Below are positions 8,393 through 16,975 of a stretch of DNA of 64,000 bases, piece after piece. The stretch's first letter is position 1. The number at the start of each line of letters is the position of its first letter. Source of the stretch: SW10 sp965657795. GTDB taxonomy: Bacteria > Verrucomicrobiota > Verrucomicrobiia > Verrucomicrobiales > Akkermansiaceae. Location of the stretch: positions 15,431 to 79,430 of the forward strand of contig CBFHQJ010000007.1 of NCBI GenBank assembly GCA_965657795.1. Direction: 5' to 3'. The notes under the pieces were generated by a model. That model was not told the origin of the DNA. It made no database searches and worked only from the letters and a program-made list of their open reading frames with translations. The translations under genes and the position numbers were made by a program.

Positions 8393-9068
8393 CTTTTCGC
8401 GTAAACGGCTCGTCGTATTCCGGATCGAGGGTCCCGAACACCTTGTCCCAAACCAAGGTATAAAAACCGAAATTGTATCCGGGGTGCTCGTGATGCTCGG
8501 CATGGAATGTAGATGTTCCCAAGTATTTCAGAATTGGAATATTTTTGAACCATGCCGGTAAGGGCTCAACCCCGGAGTGACCCAGCGTTCCAAATGCTAT
8601 ATTGAGCGTCAGATAAGCCAAAAGCCCGGCGAGAGACATGGGATAGACAATCAGAAAGAGTATCATCAAGCCACCAAAACCAATTACCTCGGCAGGATGG
8701 AGGACAAAAAGACTGATCGGGTTCGTCGCTTCGTGACGGTGATGAAAACCATGGATCAAACCGAAAAACCAAGGAATGTGGGCCACCCGATGAAACAGAT
8801 ACATTCCCAAATCCATGGCGACAATCATCGCCACGCAATCAACCATGGCTCGACCAAATCCCTCATCACGAATTTCAAGATAGCCCGCTTTCCAAGCCAT
8901 CCAACCGACCACGAAAACGACAGAGTTAAGAACAACTGCACTCAAGGCCGCGAGCTGCTCCGGAGCCCGAAGGGGCTCCCAGCGCGTAAAAATCCGCCGC
9001 CCGTCGAAGACAACGCCGAGCAGCCAACAGGAAATGACCGACGCTGCAAAAATTACGATATTCGCCAC
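8376..9068 (-). CDS. Fatty acid hydroxylase / sterol desaturase family membrane protein
   Basis: The 230-residue integral membrane protein has the eight-histidine di-iron pattern of the superfamily: H-R-V-A-H at 93-97, H-G-F-H-H at 106-110 and H-A-E-H-H near residue 190. The closing G-Y-N-F-G-F-Y-T-L-V-W-D-K-V-F-G-T is typical of bacterial members. These enzymes hydroxylate or desaturate lipids or carotenoids at the membrane; the substrate cannot be assigned. The start is a GTG at 9068. It is probably in an operon with the overlapping 138-residue protein gene downstream. Confidence 0.9.
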   Translation of the reverse strand: MANIVIFAASVISCWLLGVVFDGRRIFTRWEPLRAPEQLAALSAVVLNSVVFVVGWMAWKAGYLEIRDEGFGRAMVDCVAMIVAMDLGMYLFHRVAHIPWFFGLIHGFHHRHEATNPISLFVLHPAEVIGFGGLMILFLIVYPMSLAGLLAYLTLNIAFGTLGHSGVEPLPAWFKNIPILKYLGTSTFHAEHHEHPGYNFGFYTLVWDKVFGTLDPEYDEPFTRKDEKQI

Positions 9069-9288
9069 CAGGAAGAACAGTAATGGGCAGACTTAGGTCT
9101 TGAAGGAAAACAAGCATGGGAGGGCAATTCCCTGAAGTTGAGGCAGGAAGATATGAGGAAGCTAGCGAAAGCAGCCACAGATTCAAGGAAGTCCCATGAG
9201 GTTCCCGACCTGAGAGATAAACCAACCTGCCGAGGGGCCGAATTTCCTTCTTTCAAATCCACCAAGCAACCGTAGCGTCTCTCCAATC

Positions 9289-10776
9289 ATGCGAACGATC
9301 ACGCGAATCCTCCTTCCTCTCGTTCTTTGCGGTGTCCTTCCCGGGCAGCTGCAAGAGCCCCGGACCTTGCCAGCCAATCCACTGGCTCCAGCGCCAACCC
9401 TCTATGATTCAGTGGTGAAGATCGAGGTTGCGACCCAAGTGCCGGATTATCGCACGCCTTGGAACAGCGGACGCTTCAGCGGAGGAACAGGAACCGGCTT
9501 CATCATCGGGCCAAACCAAATCCTGACCAACGCCCACGTTGTTTCGGACAACCGCCGCCTTCTCGTGACTCGCCGTGGATCCTCTCAAAAACACGTGGCA
9601 AGGGTCCGCCACATCGCACACGATTGCGACCTTGCCCTCATCGAACTCCAGGATTTCCGCCCCTTTGAAGGACTCCCCTACCTCGACATCGGAGGAATGC
9701 CAAAGCTCGAGAGCCGGGTCAGCGCAATCGGCTACCCGGTCGGTGGCGAGCGCCTCTCGGTCACCCAAGGCGTTGTCTCACGAATCGACTTCAGCAGCTA
9801 CAGCCATTCCCGCGCCGACTCCCACCTCGTCATTCAGATCGATGCCGCCATCAACCCCGGCAACTCGGGTGGACCGGTCGTTCAGGACGGCAAGGTCGTG
9901 GGCGTCGCCTTCCAGGGAAATACCCAGGCTGACAACGTCGGTTACATCATCCCGACTCCGGTCGTAAAGCGCTTCCTCAAGGACATTTCCGATGGCAAAT
10001 ACGACCACTACATGGATCTCGGGATCTCACCCTTCCCGCTTTTTAATCCCGCCATGCGTCAGGCCTACCAACTCCCGGCCGACGGCAAAGGCGTCCTTGT
10101 CGCCAACGTGGTTCCCGGCGGCCCTGCTGATGGCATTCTTGAGCGGGGCGACGTCCTCCTCAGCATCGATGGCAACGTCATCGACAGCGCGGGCAACATC
10201 CGCATCGCCGGCGAGTTCGTCGATATGAACGAAATCGTCGAGCGTAAGTTTGCCGGCGACAAAGTCTCGCTCACTCTCCTCCGCAAAGGAGAATCGCTTC
10301 AGAAAGAGCTCACCTTGAAGGAATTTCCCTACTCCCGCATTTACGCGATTCAGTATGAGGAAGTTCCCCGATACTCCTTTTTTGCCGGTCTGGTTTTTCA
10401 ACCTCTCAACCTCAACCTCTTCGCAACCTTCAAGTTCAACGACCGACGCCTTCGCCAGATATTCGCCGACTACACCTCGCGCGGCCTCTTCAAGGACATG
10501 GAGGACGTTGTCGTTCTGACCCGTGTTGAAAACGATCGCCTCACCACACGCATGGGCGGTTTCACCGGTATGGTCGTTTCCAAAGTAAACGGCAAAAAGA
10601 TCAAGACTCTCCGCCAACTTCACGAACTCCTCAATGCTCCGAACCCTCCCGAGTATCACGTCATCGAGTTTAATGGCGGCAACCGCCCCCTCGTCATTCC
10701 AAGCGCTGAAGTCCCGGGCGCCCAAAAGCGCATCATGGCGCAAGTCGGCATCACCAAGGCCGCCCAGCTGGACTAA
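9289..10776 (+). CDS. Secreted HtrA-like serine protease with PDZ domain
   Basis: The 495-residue protein has a signal peptide (about 1-20) and a trypsin-like S1C domain with an intact catalytic triad: His83 in L-T-N-A-H-V-V, Asp114 in C-D-L-A-L-I-E, and Ser193 in P-G-N-S-G-G-P. A PDZ-type domain around 250-325 contains G-V-L-V-A-N-V-V-P-G-G-P-A. A further C-terminal region of about 150 residues suits a second, divergent PDZ. Members of this family degrade or chaperone misfolded periplasmic proteins. A paralogue without the triad follows after 33 bases, probably in the same operon. Confidence 0.93.
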   Translation: MRTITRILLPLVLCGVLPGQLQEPRTLPANPLAPAPTLYDSVVKIEVATQVPDYRTPWNSGRFSGGTGTGFIIGPNQILTNAHVVSDNRRLLVTRRGSSQKHVARVRHIAHDCDLALIELQDFRPFEGLPYLDIGGMPKLESRVSAIGYPVGGERLSVTQGVVSRIDFSSYSHSRADSHLVIQIDAAINPGNSGGPVVQDGKVVGVAFQGNTQADNVGYIIPTPVVKRFLKDISDGKYDHYMDLGISPFPLFNPAMRQAYQLPADGKGVLVANVVPGGPADGILERGDVLLSIDGNVIDSAGNIRIAGEFVDMNEIVERKFAGDKVSLTLLRKGESLQKELTLKEFPYSRIYAIQYEEVPRYSFFAGLVFQPLNLNLFATFKFNDRRLRQIFADYTSRGLFKDMEDVVVLTRVENDRLTTRMGGFTGMVVSKVNGKKIKTLRQLHELLNAPNPPEYHVIEFNGGNRPLVIPSAEVPGAQKRIMAQVGITKAAQLD

Positions 10777-10809
10777 GCATTCATTTCTAATCTCAACGGA
10801 TTCCACTCC

Positions 10810-12261
10810 ATGAAAAAACTTCTCTTCGCCTTCCTTCTCGTCCAACCGCTCGTCGCGGCCCCCGAGGATTCACTCGTCCGGATCAACTCAACCATTCAGA
10901 CTTACAGCGCGTCCCAGCCTTGGGAGAAAACCCCACCCCGGTCCCGACGTGGACTTGGCACCCTTTTGCCGGGAAACCGCATTTTGACGACAGCCGCCAT
11001 GGCTGCTGACTCGATTTATATCGAGCTGCAATCCGCTGACAGCACCAAGAACGTGCCAGCGAAAGTCGCAGCCATCGACTACGAGGCCAATCTCGCTCTC
11101 CTCGTTCCCGATGCCGAACCCGGATTCCTGGCGGAACTCAAAGCCACCGAAATTGCGCCGGCCGCAAAACCGGATGACGAAATCAAACTCCTGCAACTGG
11201 AGACCAATGGAGAGCCACTGCCCACCACCGGTAAAATCCAATCCATGGAATTGCTGAGCACCTTCGTGAGCGGAAGATACTTCCTCGGATACATCGTGAA
11301 GGCTTCGATGCAGACCTCCGGGAACTCCTTCACTCTTCCCGCTTTTCGGAATGACCAGCTCACCGGAATCCTCACCAGCTATAATTCCAAGGATCAAATC
11401 TGCGATGTCATCTCCGTCGACATCATCTCGGCCTTTCTTAAGGATGCCAAAGATGGAAACTACCAAGGTTTTCCAAGCCTCGGTATCGCCACCGCCACCA
11501 CCGAAGACCCTCACTTCCGGGGTTGGTTAAAGCTGCCCGAGGACAAGGGAGGACTCTATGTCACTCGCGTCTTGCCAAAGGGATCCGCCGACAAAGCCGG
11601 TATGAAAAAAGGCGACGTCATTCTCAGCGTGAGCGGCTTCGCCGTGGACCGTCGTGGATACTTTGAGCATCCGGATTACGGAAAACTCTTCTGGCCACAC
11701 CTCGTCCGTGGAGGTCCGGTCATGGGCTCAAAGATTGCCATTGAAGTCCTGAGGGATGGCAAAGCGCAGACCATCGAAGCGACCCTCAAAAAGTCGCCCG
11801 AGCCTTTGGTTCAAGGCTATCTTTATGACGAAGCCCCTTCCTTTTTCATTAAAGGCGGGCTTGTCTTCCAGGAACTCTCAAAGCCTTACCTCGAAGCCTT
11901 CGGCAAAGATTGGTCGACCCGCGCTCCTCTTAATTTGCTCGATGTCCTGAGCAGCCCGGAGGACTACGAAAAAGGCCGCCGCCGCGTTGTCGTCTTGACC
12001 CGCGTCGTCGCAACGGAAGCAACCATCGGATACGACCGTATCGGCAGCCAGATCATCAAATCGGTGAATGGCAAACCCGTGAAGGGACTTCCCGAACTTG
12101 CGAAGGCTCTCGAAACTGTTCCTGAAAATGGCATTCACACCATTGAAACAGATGAAGAACCTTATCAAATCTTCCTCGACGAGGCTCTTTCCGACCGCGT
12201 CGACAAAGACTTCATCACCCGGGGCCTTCCGACCCTAAAAAGACTCTACGAAGTAAAGTAA
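10810..12261 (+). CDS. Catalytically dead HtrA-like paralogue (pseudoprotease)
   Basis: The 483-residue secreted protein is colinear with the preceding protease: signal peptide, S1-like domain, PDZ with G-L-Y-V-T-R-V-L-P-K-G-S-A, and the same C-terminal domain including V-V-V-L-T-R-V. At the triad positions, L-T-N-A-H is replaced by L-T-T-A-A (Ala63), the Asp by Asn94 in A-N-L-A-L, and G-N-S-G-G-P by G-N-S-F-T. Only the Ser remains, so proteolysis is very unlikely. It probably arose by tandem duplication and may act as regulatory subunit, scaffold or substrate adaptor of its neighbour. That role is inferred. Confidence 0.88.
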   Translation: MKKLLFAFLLVQPLVAAPEDSLVRINSTIQTYSASQPWEKTPPRSRRGLGTLLPGNRILTTAAMAADSIYIELQSADSTKNVPAKVAAIDYEANLALLVPDAEPGFLAELKATEIAPAAKPDDEIKLLQLETNGEPLPTTGKIQSMELLSTFVSGRYFLGYIVKASMQTSGNSFTLPAFRNDQLTGILTSYNSKDQICDVISVDIISAFLKDAKDGNYQGFPSLGIATATTEDPHFRGWLKLPEDKGGLYVTRVLPKGSADKAGMKKGDVILSVSGFAVDRRGYFEHPDYGKLFWPHLVRGGPVMGSKIAIEVLRDGKAQTIEATLKKSPEPLVQGYLYDEAPSFFIKGGLVFQELSKPYLEAFGKDWSTRAPLNLLDVLSSPEDYEKGRRRVVVLTRVVATEATIGYDRIGSQIIKSVNGKPVKGLPELAKALETVPENGIHTIETDEEPYQIFLDEALSDRVDKDFITRGLPTLKRLYEVK

Positions 12262-12273
12262 GCCTGCCCGCTT

Positions 12274-13482
12274 TTACTTGGTAGGTATCTTAAGCTTCTG
12301 ACCGATCCGCAACATATCGGACCGGAACCCGCTCGCTTTTTTGATCGCGGAAATCGACACCTTGTAACGGCGCGAAAGGGCGCTGAGAGTATCTCCGCGG
12401 ACCACCTTGTAAGTAATAAACTCCGGCAAGGGAGCTGGGTCCGGCTCGTCAGCGACCGGAGGAGTTGACTCCGTCTCCGGGGTCGGTTCTGGTTCGGGAG
12501 CAGGATCTTCTTCTGCCGTTTCCGGAGCATCTTCATCATCTGCGACGACCACGGCACGACCAGGTTCCTCAGGTTCATCCGCGACCTCGGGCTCATCCGC
12601 GACCTCGGGCTCATCCGCGACCTCGGGCTCATCCGCGACCTCGGGCTCATCCGCGACCTCGGGTTCAGGAGCAGGCTCAGGCGTTTCCAATTCACCAAGC
12701 ACAGCTCCCACTTCCGAAGCAGCTTCACCTGTCTCTTCCGCAGTGGTTGCCGAATCAGGACCGACCGTCATGTCCGGTTCGGACTCTGAGCTGACTGTCT
12801 CTCCAGCCTCGCCACTCACCCCATCCAGAGGGGTGACTTCGGGAGAAACAACGATGGCGTCACCTGAAGAGTCAGCGGAACCAGATAAAGCCTCACTCGC
12901 CTCCCATCCTATTTCCGCGTCCGTCAGTCCGGGCGGCGGAGTTGGAGGCGTGCTCGCTTCCGATGTCGATTCCGGAGCCGAAGGGATCACCTCACTTTCA
13001 ATGGACGCCAGATCGGGGCTACCACTTTCTGCCGCTTGTGCACCAACCGGCAGAACCATCACCAGCTGATGAATGGCCTTCCCGGTGGAGTCGGTGAAGA
13101 CCTGACTTGAGCTTCGCTCCATGCCACTTCGCAAAAGAGCAATCTCATACTGGCAAAGAGGCTCGGCCTCCAATCCCCACAGCCCTTCCGCGTCCGAGTA
13201 TTTTTCGGCATCAAGCTTGCGCTGAATGGCCCGGTATTGGTTCTCCCCCTTGTTCACTCGCCCTTCGATCACCGCAAAATAGTCTCCGGCCGGAAGCTGT
13301 TCCTGGGCAAAAATGAGCCCGGCCTTACTCATCCACGGTCCGAACTCAGCTTCACGCGCCAACTCTTCGGTCGTGAGTTGTTGCTGAACCTTACCCTGCG
13401 GCTGCTTGGGATTGTCGCAGGAGGGCGTTAGAGACATCAGGCCAATGGCGATGGAAAACTTGGCTGCGGATGGAATTTTCAT
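12274..13482 (-). CDS. LysM-domain lipoprotein with acidic repeat linker
   Basis: The 402-residue product has a lipoprotein signal peptide with lipobox T-P-S-C near residue 23. A globular N-terminal part (about 30-150) is followed by a long, low-complexity acidic region rich in Glu, Pro, Ser and Ala. Within it are five V-A-D-E-P-E hexapeptides. The final 45 residues are a LysM domain (V-V-R-G-D-T-L-S-A-L-S-R-R-Y start, I-G-Q-K-L-K-I-P end), which binds peptidoglycan. The architecture suggests an outer-membrane lipoprotein reaching the cell wall. It is convergent with the pseudoprotease gene, 12 bases away. Confidence 0.85.
   Translation of the reverse strand: MKIPSAAKFSIAIGLMSLTPSCDNPKQPQGKVQQQLTTEELAREAEFGPWMSKAGLIFAQEQLPAGDYFAVIEGRVNKGENQYRAIQRKLDAEKYSDAEGLWGLEAEPLCQYEIALLRSGMERSSSQVFTDSTGKAIHQLVMVLPVGAQAAESGSPDLASIESEVIPSAPESTSEASTPPTPPPGLTDAEIGWEASEALSGSADSSGDAIVVSPEVTPLDGVSGEAGETVSSESEPDMTVGPDSATTAEETGEAASEVGAVLGELETPEPAPEPEVADEPEVADEPEVADEPEVADEPEVADEPEEPGRAVVVADDEDAPETAEEDPAPEPEPTPETESTPPVADEPDPAPLPEFITYKVVRGDTLSALSRRYKVSISAIKKASGFRSDMLRIGQKLKIPTK
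12574..12663. repeat. Five tandem 18-bp repeats in the LysM lipoprotein gene
   Basis: The unit CTCATCCGCGACCTCGGG (plus strand) occurs five times in register; the first copy differs at one base and the other four are identical. It encodes the V-A-D-E-P-E hexapeptide. Its near-perfect identity suggests recent expansion by slippage; copy number may vary between strains. Confidence 0.95.
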
Positions 13483-13583
13483 GGGAACTGAATGGGAACG
13501 GGATTTCGAAGAACAGGCGTATCGTCTCGGGTTTCCTAGATATCACCGATGAACGCAAATGAGAAGCATCCATTGTCTTTCAC

Positions 13584-13617
13584 AAAAAAACGTGCCGACC
13601 CACTTGGAACAACACGT
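13584..13617 (-). terminator. Candidate terminator after the desaturase operon
   Basis: On the minus strand ACGTG and CACGT form a short stem around an 18-base loop, followed by seven T (A tract 13584-13590). It lies about 20 bases beyond the stop at 13637. The T tract is convincing but the stem is weak. Confidence 0.45.
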
Positions 13618-13636
13618 CTTGAGAGTTATTTGGGCG

Positions 13637-14014
13637 CTAATCGATTCCGAGCTCTTCCTTAAAGTCGCGGCGCAATTTGCGATCGGTCAGAACCTGCATG
13701 AGGTCTGCGTTGACGTCGGGGACGTCCGCTTCGTAACCCTTATTATAGCTGAAAAGGTGCTTGGGAAAATACTCCACGAATTGCTCGCGCTCCTCGTTGG
13801 TTAATCTCCCCCACACCGCGAAATTGAGCGTCCGCGCGAGCTTCTGCTTCATTTTGAGAGTGAGCCTTCTTCCCTGGCAGGCCCGTTGGACCTGTTTGTG
13901 GGTCAGTTGCTCGGGAGAGACCTCAACAAGATCGTGATTGGATAGCCCCCAGCCCTCAAGCAATGACGCCAAGGGCTGTGGTCCTAAATCTCGAGCTTCA
14001 GTCATAGGCGGCAT
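13637..14014 (-). CDS. Small putative HTH-like protein coupled to the desaturase gene
   Basis: The 125-residue soluble protein carries an N-terminal region (about 15-70) whose spacing resembles a Cro/CI-type helix-turn-helix: L-x-x-L-x-x-x-x-x-L-S, then V-S-P-E-Q-L-T-H-K-Q-V-Q-R-A, then a K-Q-K-L-A-R-T-L-N helix. The C-terminal half is charged and helical. Its ATG at 14014 overlaps the desaturase stop as TAATG, indicating translational coupling. A second possible start is at 14005. The DNA-binding assignment is tentative. Confidence 0.6.
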   Translation of the reverse strand: MPPMTEARDLGPQPLASLLEGWGLSNHDLVEVSPEQLTHKQVQRACQGRRLTLKMKQKLARTLNFAVWGRLTNEEREQFVEYFPKHLFSYNKGYEADVPDVNADLMQVLTDRKLRRDFKEELGID

Positions 14015-15123
14015 TAGGCGTTCACAAGACGAAGATCGCCAAGGCGACGCACGAGCTCACGAGCTTCGCGCTGCCACTGACGAAGAGTGGAACGGGAAGC
14101 ATCAAGAGATTGGGAAACCGACGATTCCAGCTCGTTCAGGTTCTTTTTAAGCTGAACCAAAAGCTCGTCCACACGGGCCATGGCATGCTCGCAAATCGTG
14201 CCGTCTTTGGCCTTCAACTCAGCCAGCTTGGCCTCGGCCTTGCGCTGGGCTTCTCTCATTTCGGCCGCGACGATCTTCCTCTCGGGGACACGACGCAGAT
14301 TGCTAACAAGGCCGACCTTGTGAAGAAGCATGATGGTCCACTTGGTAGGATCGAAGTTCCAGGCCTTCACTCCGTTGCGGTAGTCGTGCTGGAATTCGTG
14401 GTGGTAGTTGTGGTATCCCTCACCGTATGTGACGAGAGCCATGATCCAGCTGTCACGAGCGCTGCAACGGGTCGAATAAGGCTGATCACCGATGCAGTGG
14501 CAAAGGGAGTTAATGAAGAAAGTAGACTGCTGAACAAGAACGACCCGAAGGGCTCCAACGACGAGGAAACCACCGAGCGCTCCCACCATTCCACCCATGA
14601 CGAAGTAACCTACAACGGCAGGAAGGATCAGGCCGGCGATGAAAGCGATTGCCACGTAGTGCTTGTCTTGAAAGCGAACCAAGGAGTCTTTTTGGAGGTC
14701 CTTGACGTTATCAATTGGAGTAGGAGCGTTGAGCTTGAAAAGGATCCATCCGATGTGGGCCCAGAAGAACCCCTTGGAAATATCGTAGGGATCTTCATCG
14801 TGATCCGTGTGCTTATGGTGACGGCGGTGATCCGAAGCCCAGTGCACAACCGAGTTCTCGAAAGCACATGCGCCGAAGATCAGAGTGAAAAGACGAACCG
14901 GCCAGGTGGCCTTGAAGGACAAGTGCGAAAAGAGACGGTGGTAGCCGAGGGTGATGCTGAGACCGGTCGCGATCATGTAGAAAGCAAACATGCTCCACAT
15001 GATCCAATTCATGTCATGTTTGAAGAGGTAGATGGGAGCCGCGACGACCCCGAGAAGGGTGATGATAAAGAGGAACGAGGTGTTCACCCAGTTTACTCGA
15101 TAGAAGGGAATTCGATGATTCAT
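14014..15123 (-). CDS. Acyl-CoA Delta-9-type fatty acid desaturase with coiled-coil tail
   Basis: The 369-residue integral membrane enzyme has the three His boxes of the stearoyl-CoA desaturase family: H-R-L-F-S-H at 62-67, H-R-R-H-H at 99-103 and H-N-Y-H-H at 238-242, plus two pairs of transmembrane segments. It inserts a double bond into acyl chains and thus tunes membrane fluidity. After about residue 280 there is a charged extension of some 85 residues with heptad-like spacing, probably a coiled coil and not part of the standard enzyme. It is followed directly by a coupled small gene. Confidence 0.93.
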   Translation of the reverse strand: MNHRIPFYRVNWVNTSFLFIITLLGVVAAPIYLFKHDMNWIMWSMFAFYMIATGLSITLGYHRLFSHLSFKATWPVRLFTLIFGACAFENSVVHWASDHRRHHKHTDHDEDPYDISKGFFWAHIGWILFKLNAPTPIDNVKDLQKDSLVRFQDKHYVAIAFIAGLILPAVVGYFVMGGMVGALGGFLVVGALRVVLVQQSTFFINSLCHCIGDQPYSTRCSARDSWIMALVTYGEGYHNYHHEFQHDYRNGVKAWNFDPTKWTIMLLHKVGLVSNLRRVPERKIVAAEMREAQRKAEAKLAELKAKDGTICEHAMARVDELLVQLKKNLNELESSVSQSLDASRSTLRQWQREARELVRRLGDLRLVNA

Positions 15124-15368
15124 AAATGCTGTGTCTGTTTTTTGAAGCTTACCTGTCGGTTTTTTTGTAGATTCCGCGTCGCGGGGAGACTACCAGTTCC
15201 GAAGCCAACAGGCGAGAGCCAATTTCAGGTCGGCTCGAAAACGGAATTATCCAGTCAAATCTTTCATTGATTTGCATTCTTTCAAACCTGACCAAGACTC
15301 TCATATTGACTCACTTTTTTTGTCAGACATGCTTTCGCCTTCCGTATCATAAACCCTGCTAAAATCTC

Positions 15369-16943
15369 ATGAAGAACCTTCTTGCTCTCTCACTTCTGGC
15401 CACTGCGCCCGTTTTTGCCGCCCATCCGGGTCAGGCCCCTTACGAACTTTACTGCGGCGCCTGCCACGCCCCTGATGGAAAAGGGATTAGCGGCGGGCAA
15501 TTCCCCCCTCTCGCGGACAGCGAGTGGGTCAAAGGAAAGCCCGAGCGGATCATCGAAATCGTCCTCCACGGCCTTCAGGGCAAGCTCCAGGTCGCTGGCA
15601 AAGACTTCAATCTCGCGATGCCCCCTCACAAGGACTCGCTCACCGACGACCAAATTTCCAACATCATCAGCTACGTCCGCTCCAGCTGGGGCCACAAGGA
15701 ATCGGCAGTCACCAAGCAGCAAATTGCGGCTATGCGGAAGAGCACGGCCAAGCAAAAGGACATGTGGAAGGCTTCCGATCTCCTGAAAAAATATCCGCTC
15801 CAAAAGCCCCCCGCGATTCGCGATCTCCTTTCCTACACCCATCTTGGCAGCTTCAAAACTCTCGCCGACCTTCGGAAAACCAAGGCCGTAAATGTCGAAG
15901 AGGAGAAAAAAGGCGTCATTTCCCTTCAGCATGCAGCTCTGGAGAAGAAAAAGCGTGATAATTACGGGATCGTCTGGGAAGGCTGGCTGGATGTCCCACG
16001 CGACGGAAAATACACCTTCGCCTACGACACCGACGACGGCGGAGCCTTGACCATTGGGGGCAAGGAAATCATCACCCGCAACTACGTAGGCCCCGCAGGC
16101 AAGCCGACCAAGAAGTCGATCAAGCTGAAGAAAGGGCGCGTTGACATTAAGATCGAATATTACGAGCTCAGCGGACAGGAGCACATCTCACTCTCTTGGG
16201 AAGGCCCCAAAATGAAGAAGCAATATCTCTCCGACACCAAGTCCAGTGGCGGCGGTGGAGGTGGCGGCGGTGGCAAGTCCATCCCTGTGGTCGCTCCTGC
16301 AGGAGAAGCCATCATCTACCGTAACTTCATCGCCGGGACCGACCCTCGCGGCATTGGCGTCGGATACTCAGAAGGAGTCAACCTGGCCTTCAGCGCTGAT
16401 TCGATGAGTCTCGATATGATCTGGAAAGGTGATTTCATCGATGGCGGCCGTCACTGGATCAACCGTGGCCAAGGATTCCAACCACCGGCAGGCGAGCAAG
16501 TCGTGACGATCAACCGCGGCATTCCTTTCGCGATTCTCGAGAGTCAGACCACTGGCTGGCCAAGTAGTGCCGATGACAACATGAAACCTCTGTTCCATGG
16601 ATATAGCCTCAATAAGAAGCAACAACCGACCTTCAAGTATCGCTTCGGCCCCGTTAAGGCTTTCGACACCTCTCTCCCGAAAGCCGACGGCTCCGGATTT
16701 ACCCGGACCATCGCGATCAACGTTCCCGCGCCCGGGTCATCGGACGACCAACTCTACTTCCGGGCCCTGAGCGGCGGCACCGTTCAAAGCGGCGGCGAAA
16801 GGAGCTTTACCTTTGAAGACGATCTCGTCGTCAACGTTCCGAATTCCCAGCTCCCCCCGTTTACCCGGGAAAACGAACTTCTCATTCCAATCCCGCTCAC
16901 TCCGGGTAAGCACACCGTCACCATCGATTACTCCTGGAAATAA
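15369..16943 (+). CDS. Secreted cytochrome c - PA14 domain protein
   Basis: The 524-residue product has a signal peptide ending at V-F-A-A, then a class I cytochrome c domain with heme motif C-G-A-C-H at 29-33 and a distal M-P-P-H near residue 93. A PA14-like domain follows (about 165-285; Y-T-F-A-Y-D-T-D-D-G-G, then S-L-S-W-E-G-P). After a nine-glycine linker comes a C-terminal beta-rich domain of about 220 residues. Such proteins are frequent in Planctomycetes and Verrucomicrobia and are assumed to take part in periplasmic electron transfer during carbohydrate oxidation. The propeller gene follows after 32 bases, so the two probably form a redox pair. Confidence 0.88.
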   Translation: MKNLLALSLLATAPVFAAHPGQAPYELYCGACHAPDGKGISGGQFPPLADSEWVKGKPERIIEIVLHGLQGKLQVAGKDFNLAMPPHKDSLTDDQISNIISYVRSSWGHKESAVTKQQIAAMRKSTAKQKDMWKASDLLKKYPLQKPPAIRDLLSYTHLGSFKTLADLRKTKAVNVEEEKKGVISLQHAALEKKKRDNYGIVWEGWLDVPRDGKYTFAYDTDDGGALTIGGKEIITRNYVGPAGKPTKKSIKLKKGRVDIKIEYYELSGQEHISLSWEGPKMKKQYLSDTKSSGGGGGGGGGKSIPVVAPAGEAIIYRNFIAGTDPRGIGVGYSEGVNLAFSADSMSLDMIWKGDFIDGGRHWINRGQGFQPPAGEQVVTINRGIPFAILESQTTGWPSSADDNMKPLFHGYSLNKKQQPTFKYRFGPVKAFDTSLPKADGSGFTRTIAINVPAPGSSDDQLYFRALSGGTVQSGGERSFTFEDDLVVNVPNSQLPPFTRENELLIPIPLTPGKHTVTIDYSWK

Positions 16944-16975
16944 TCAGACACTCCAAATCTCAAAAATTTGATCAC

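Noticed and set aside
12574..12663. 18-bp tandem repeats considered as a CRISPR remnant
   Set aside because: Units are directly adjacent without spacers and stay in frame as hexapeptides.
14110..15270. A 386-residue open frame antisense to the desaturase
   Set aside because: Shadow frame with no hydrophobic or domain structure; the desaturase His boxes are on the minus strand.
15124..15368. Promoter pair TTGTCA/TATCAT before the cytochrome gene
   Set aside because: Spacing of about 19 bases is long and the match is weak; not reported as a promoter.
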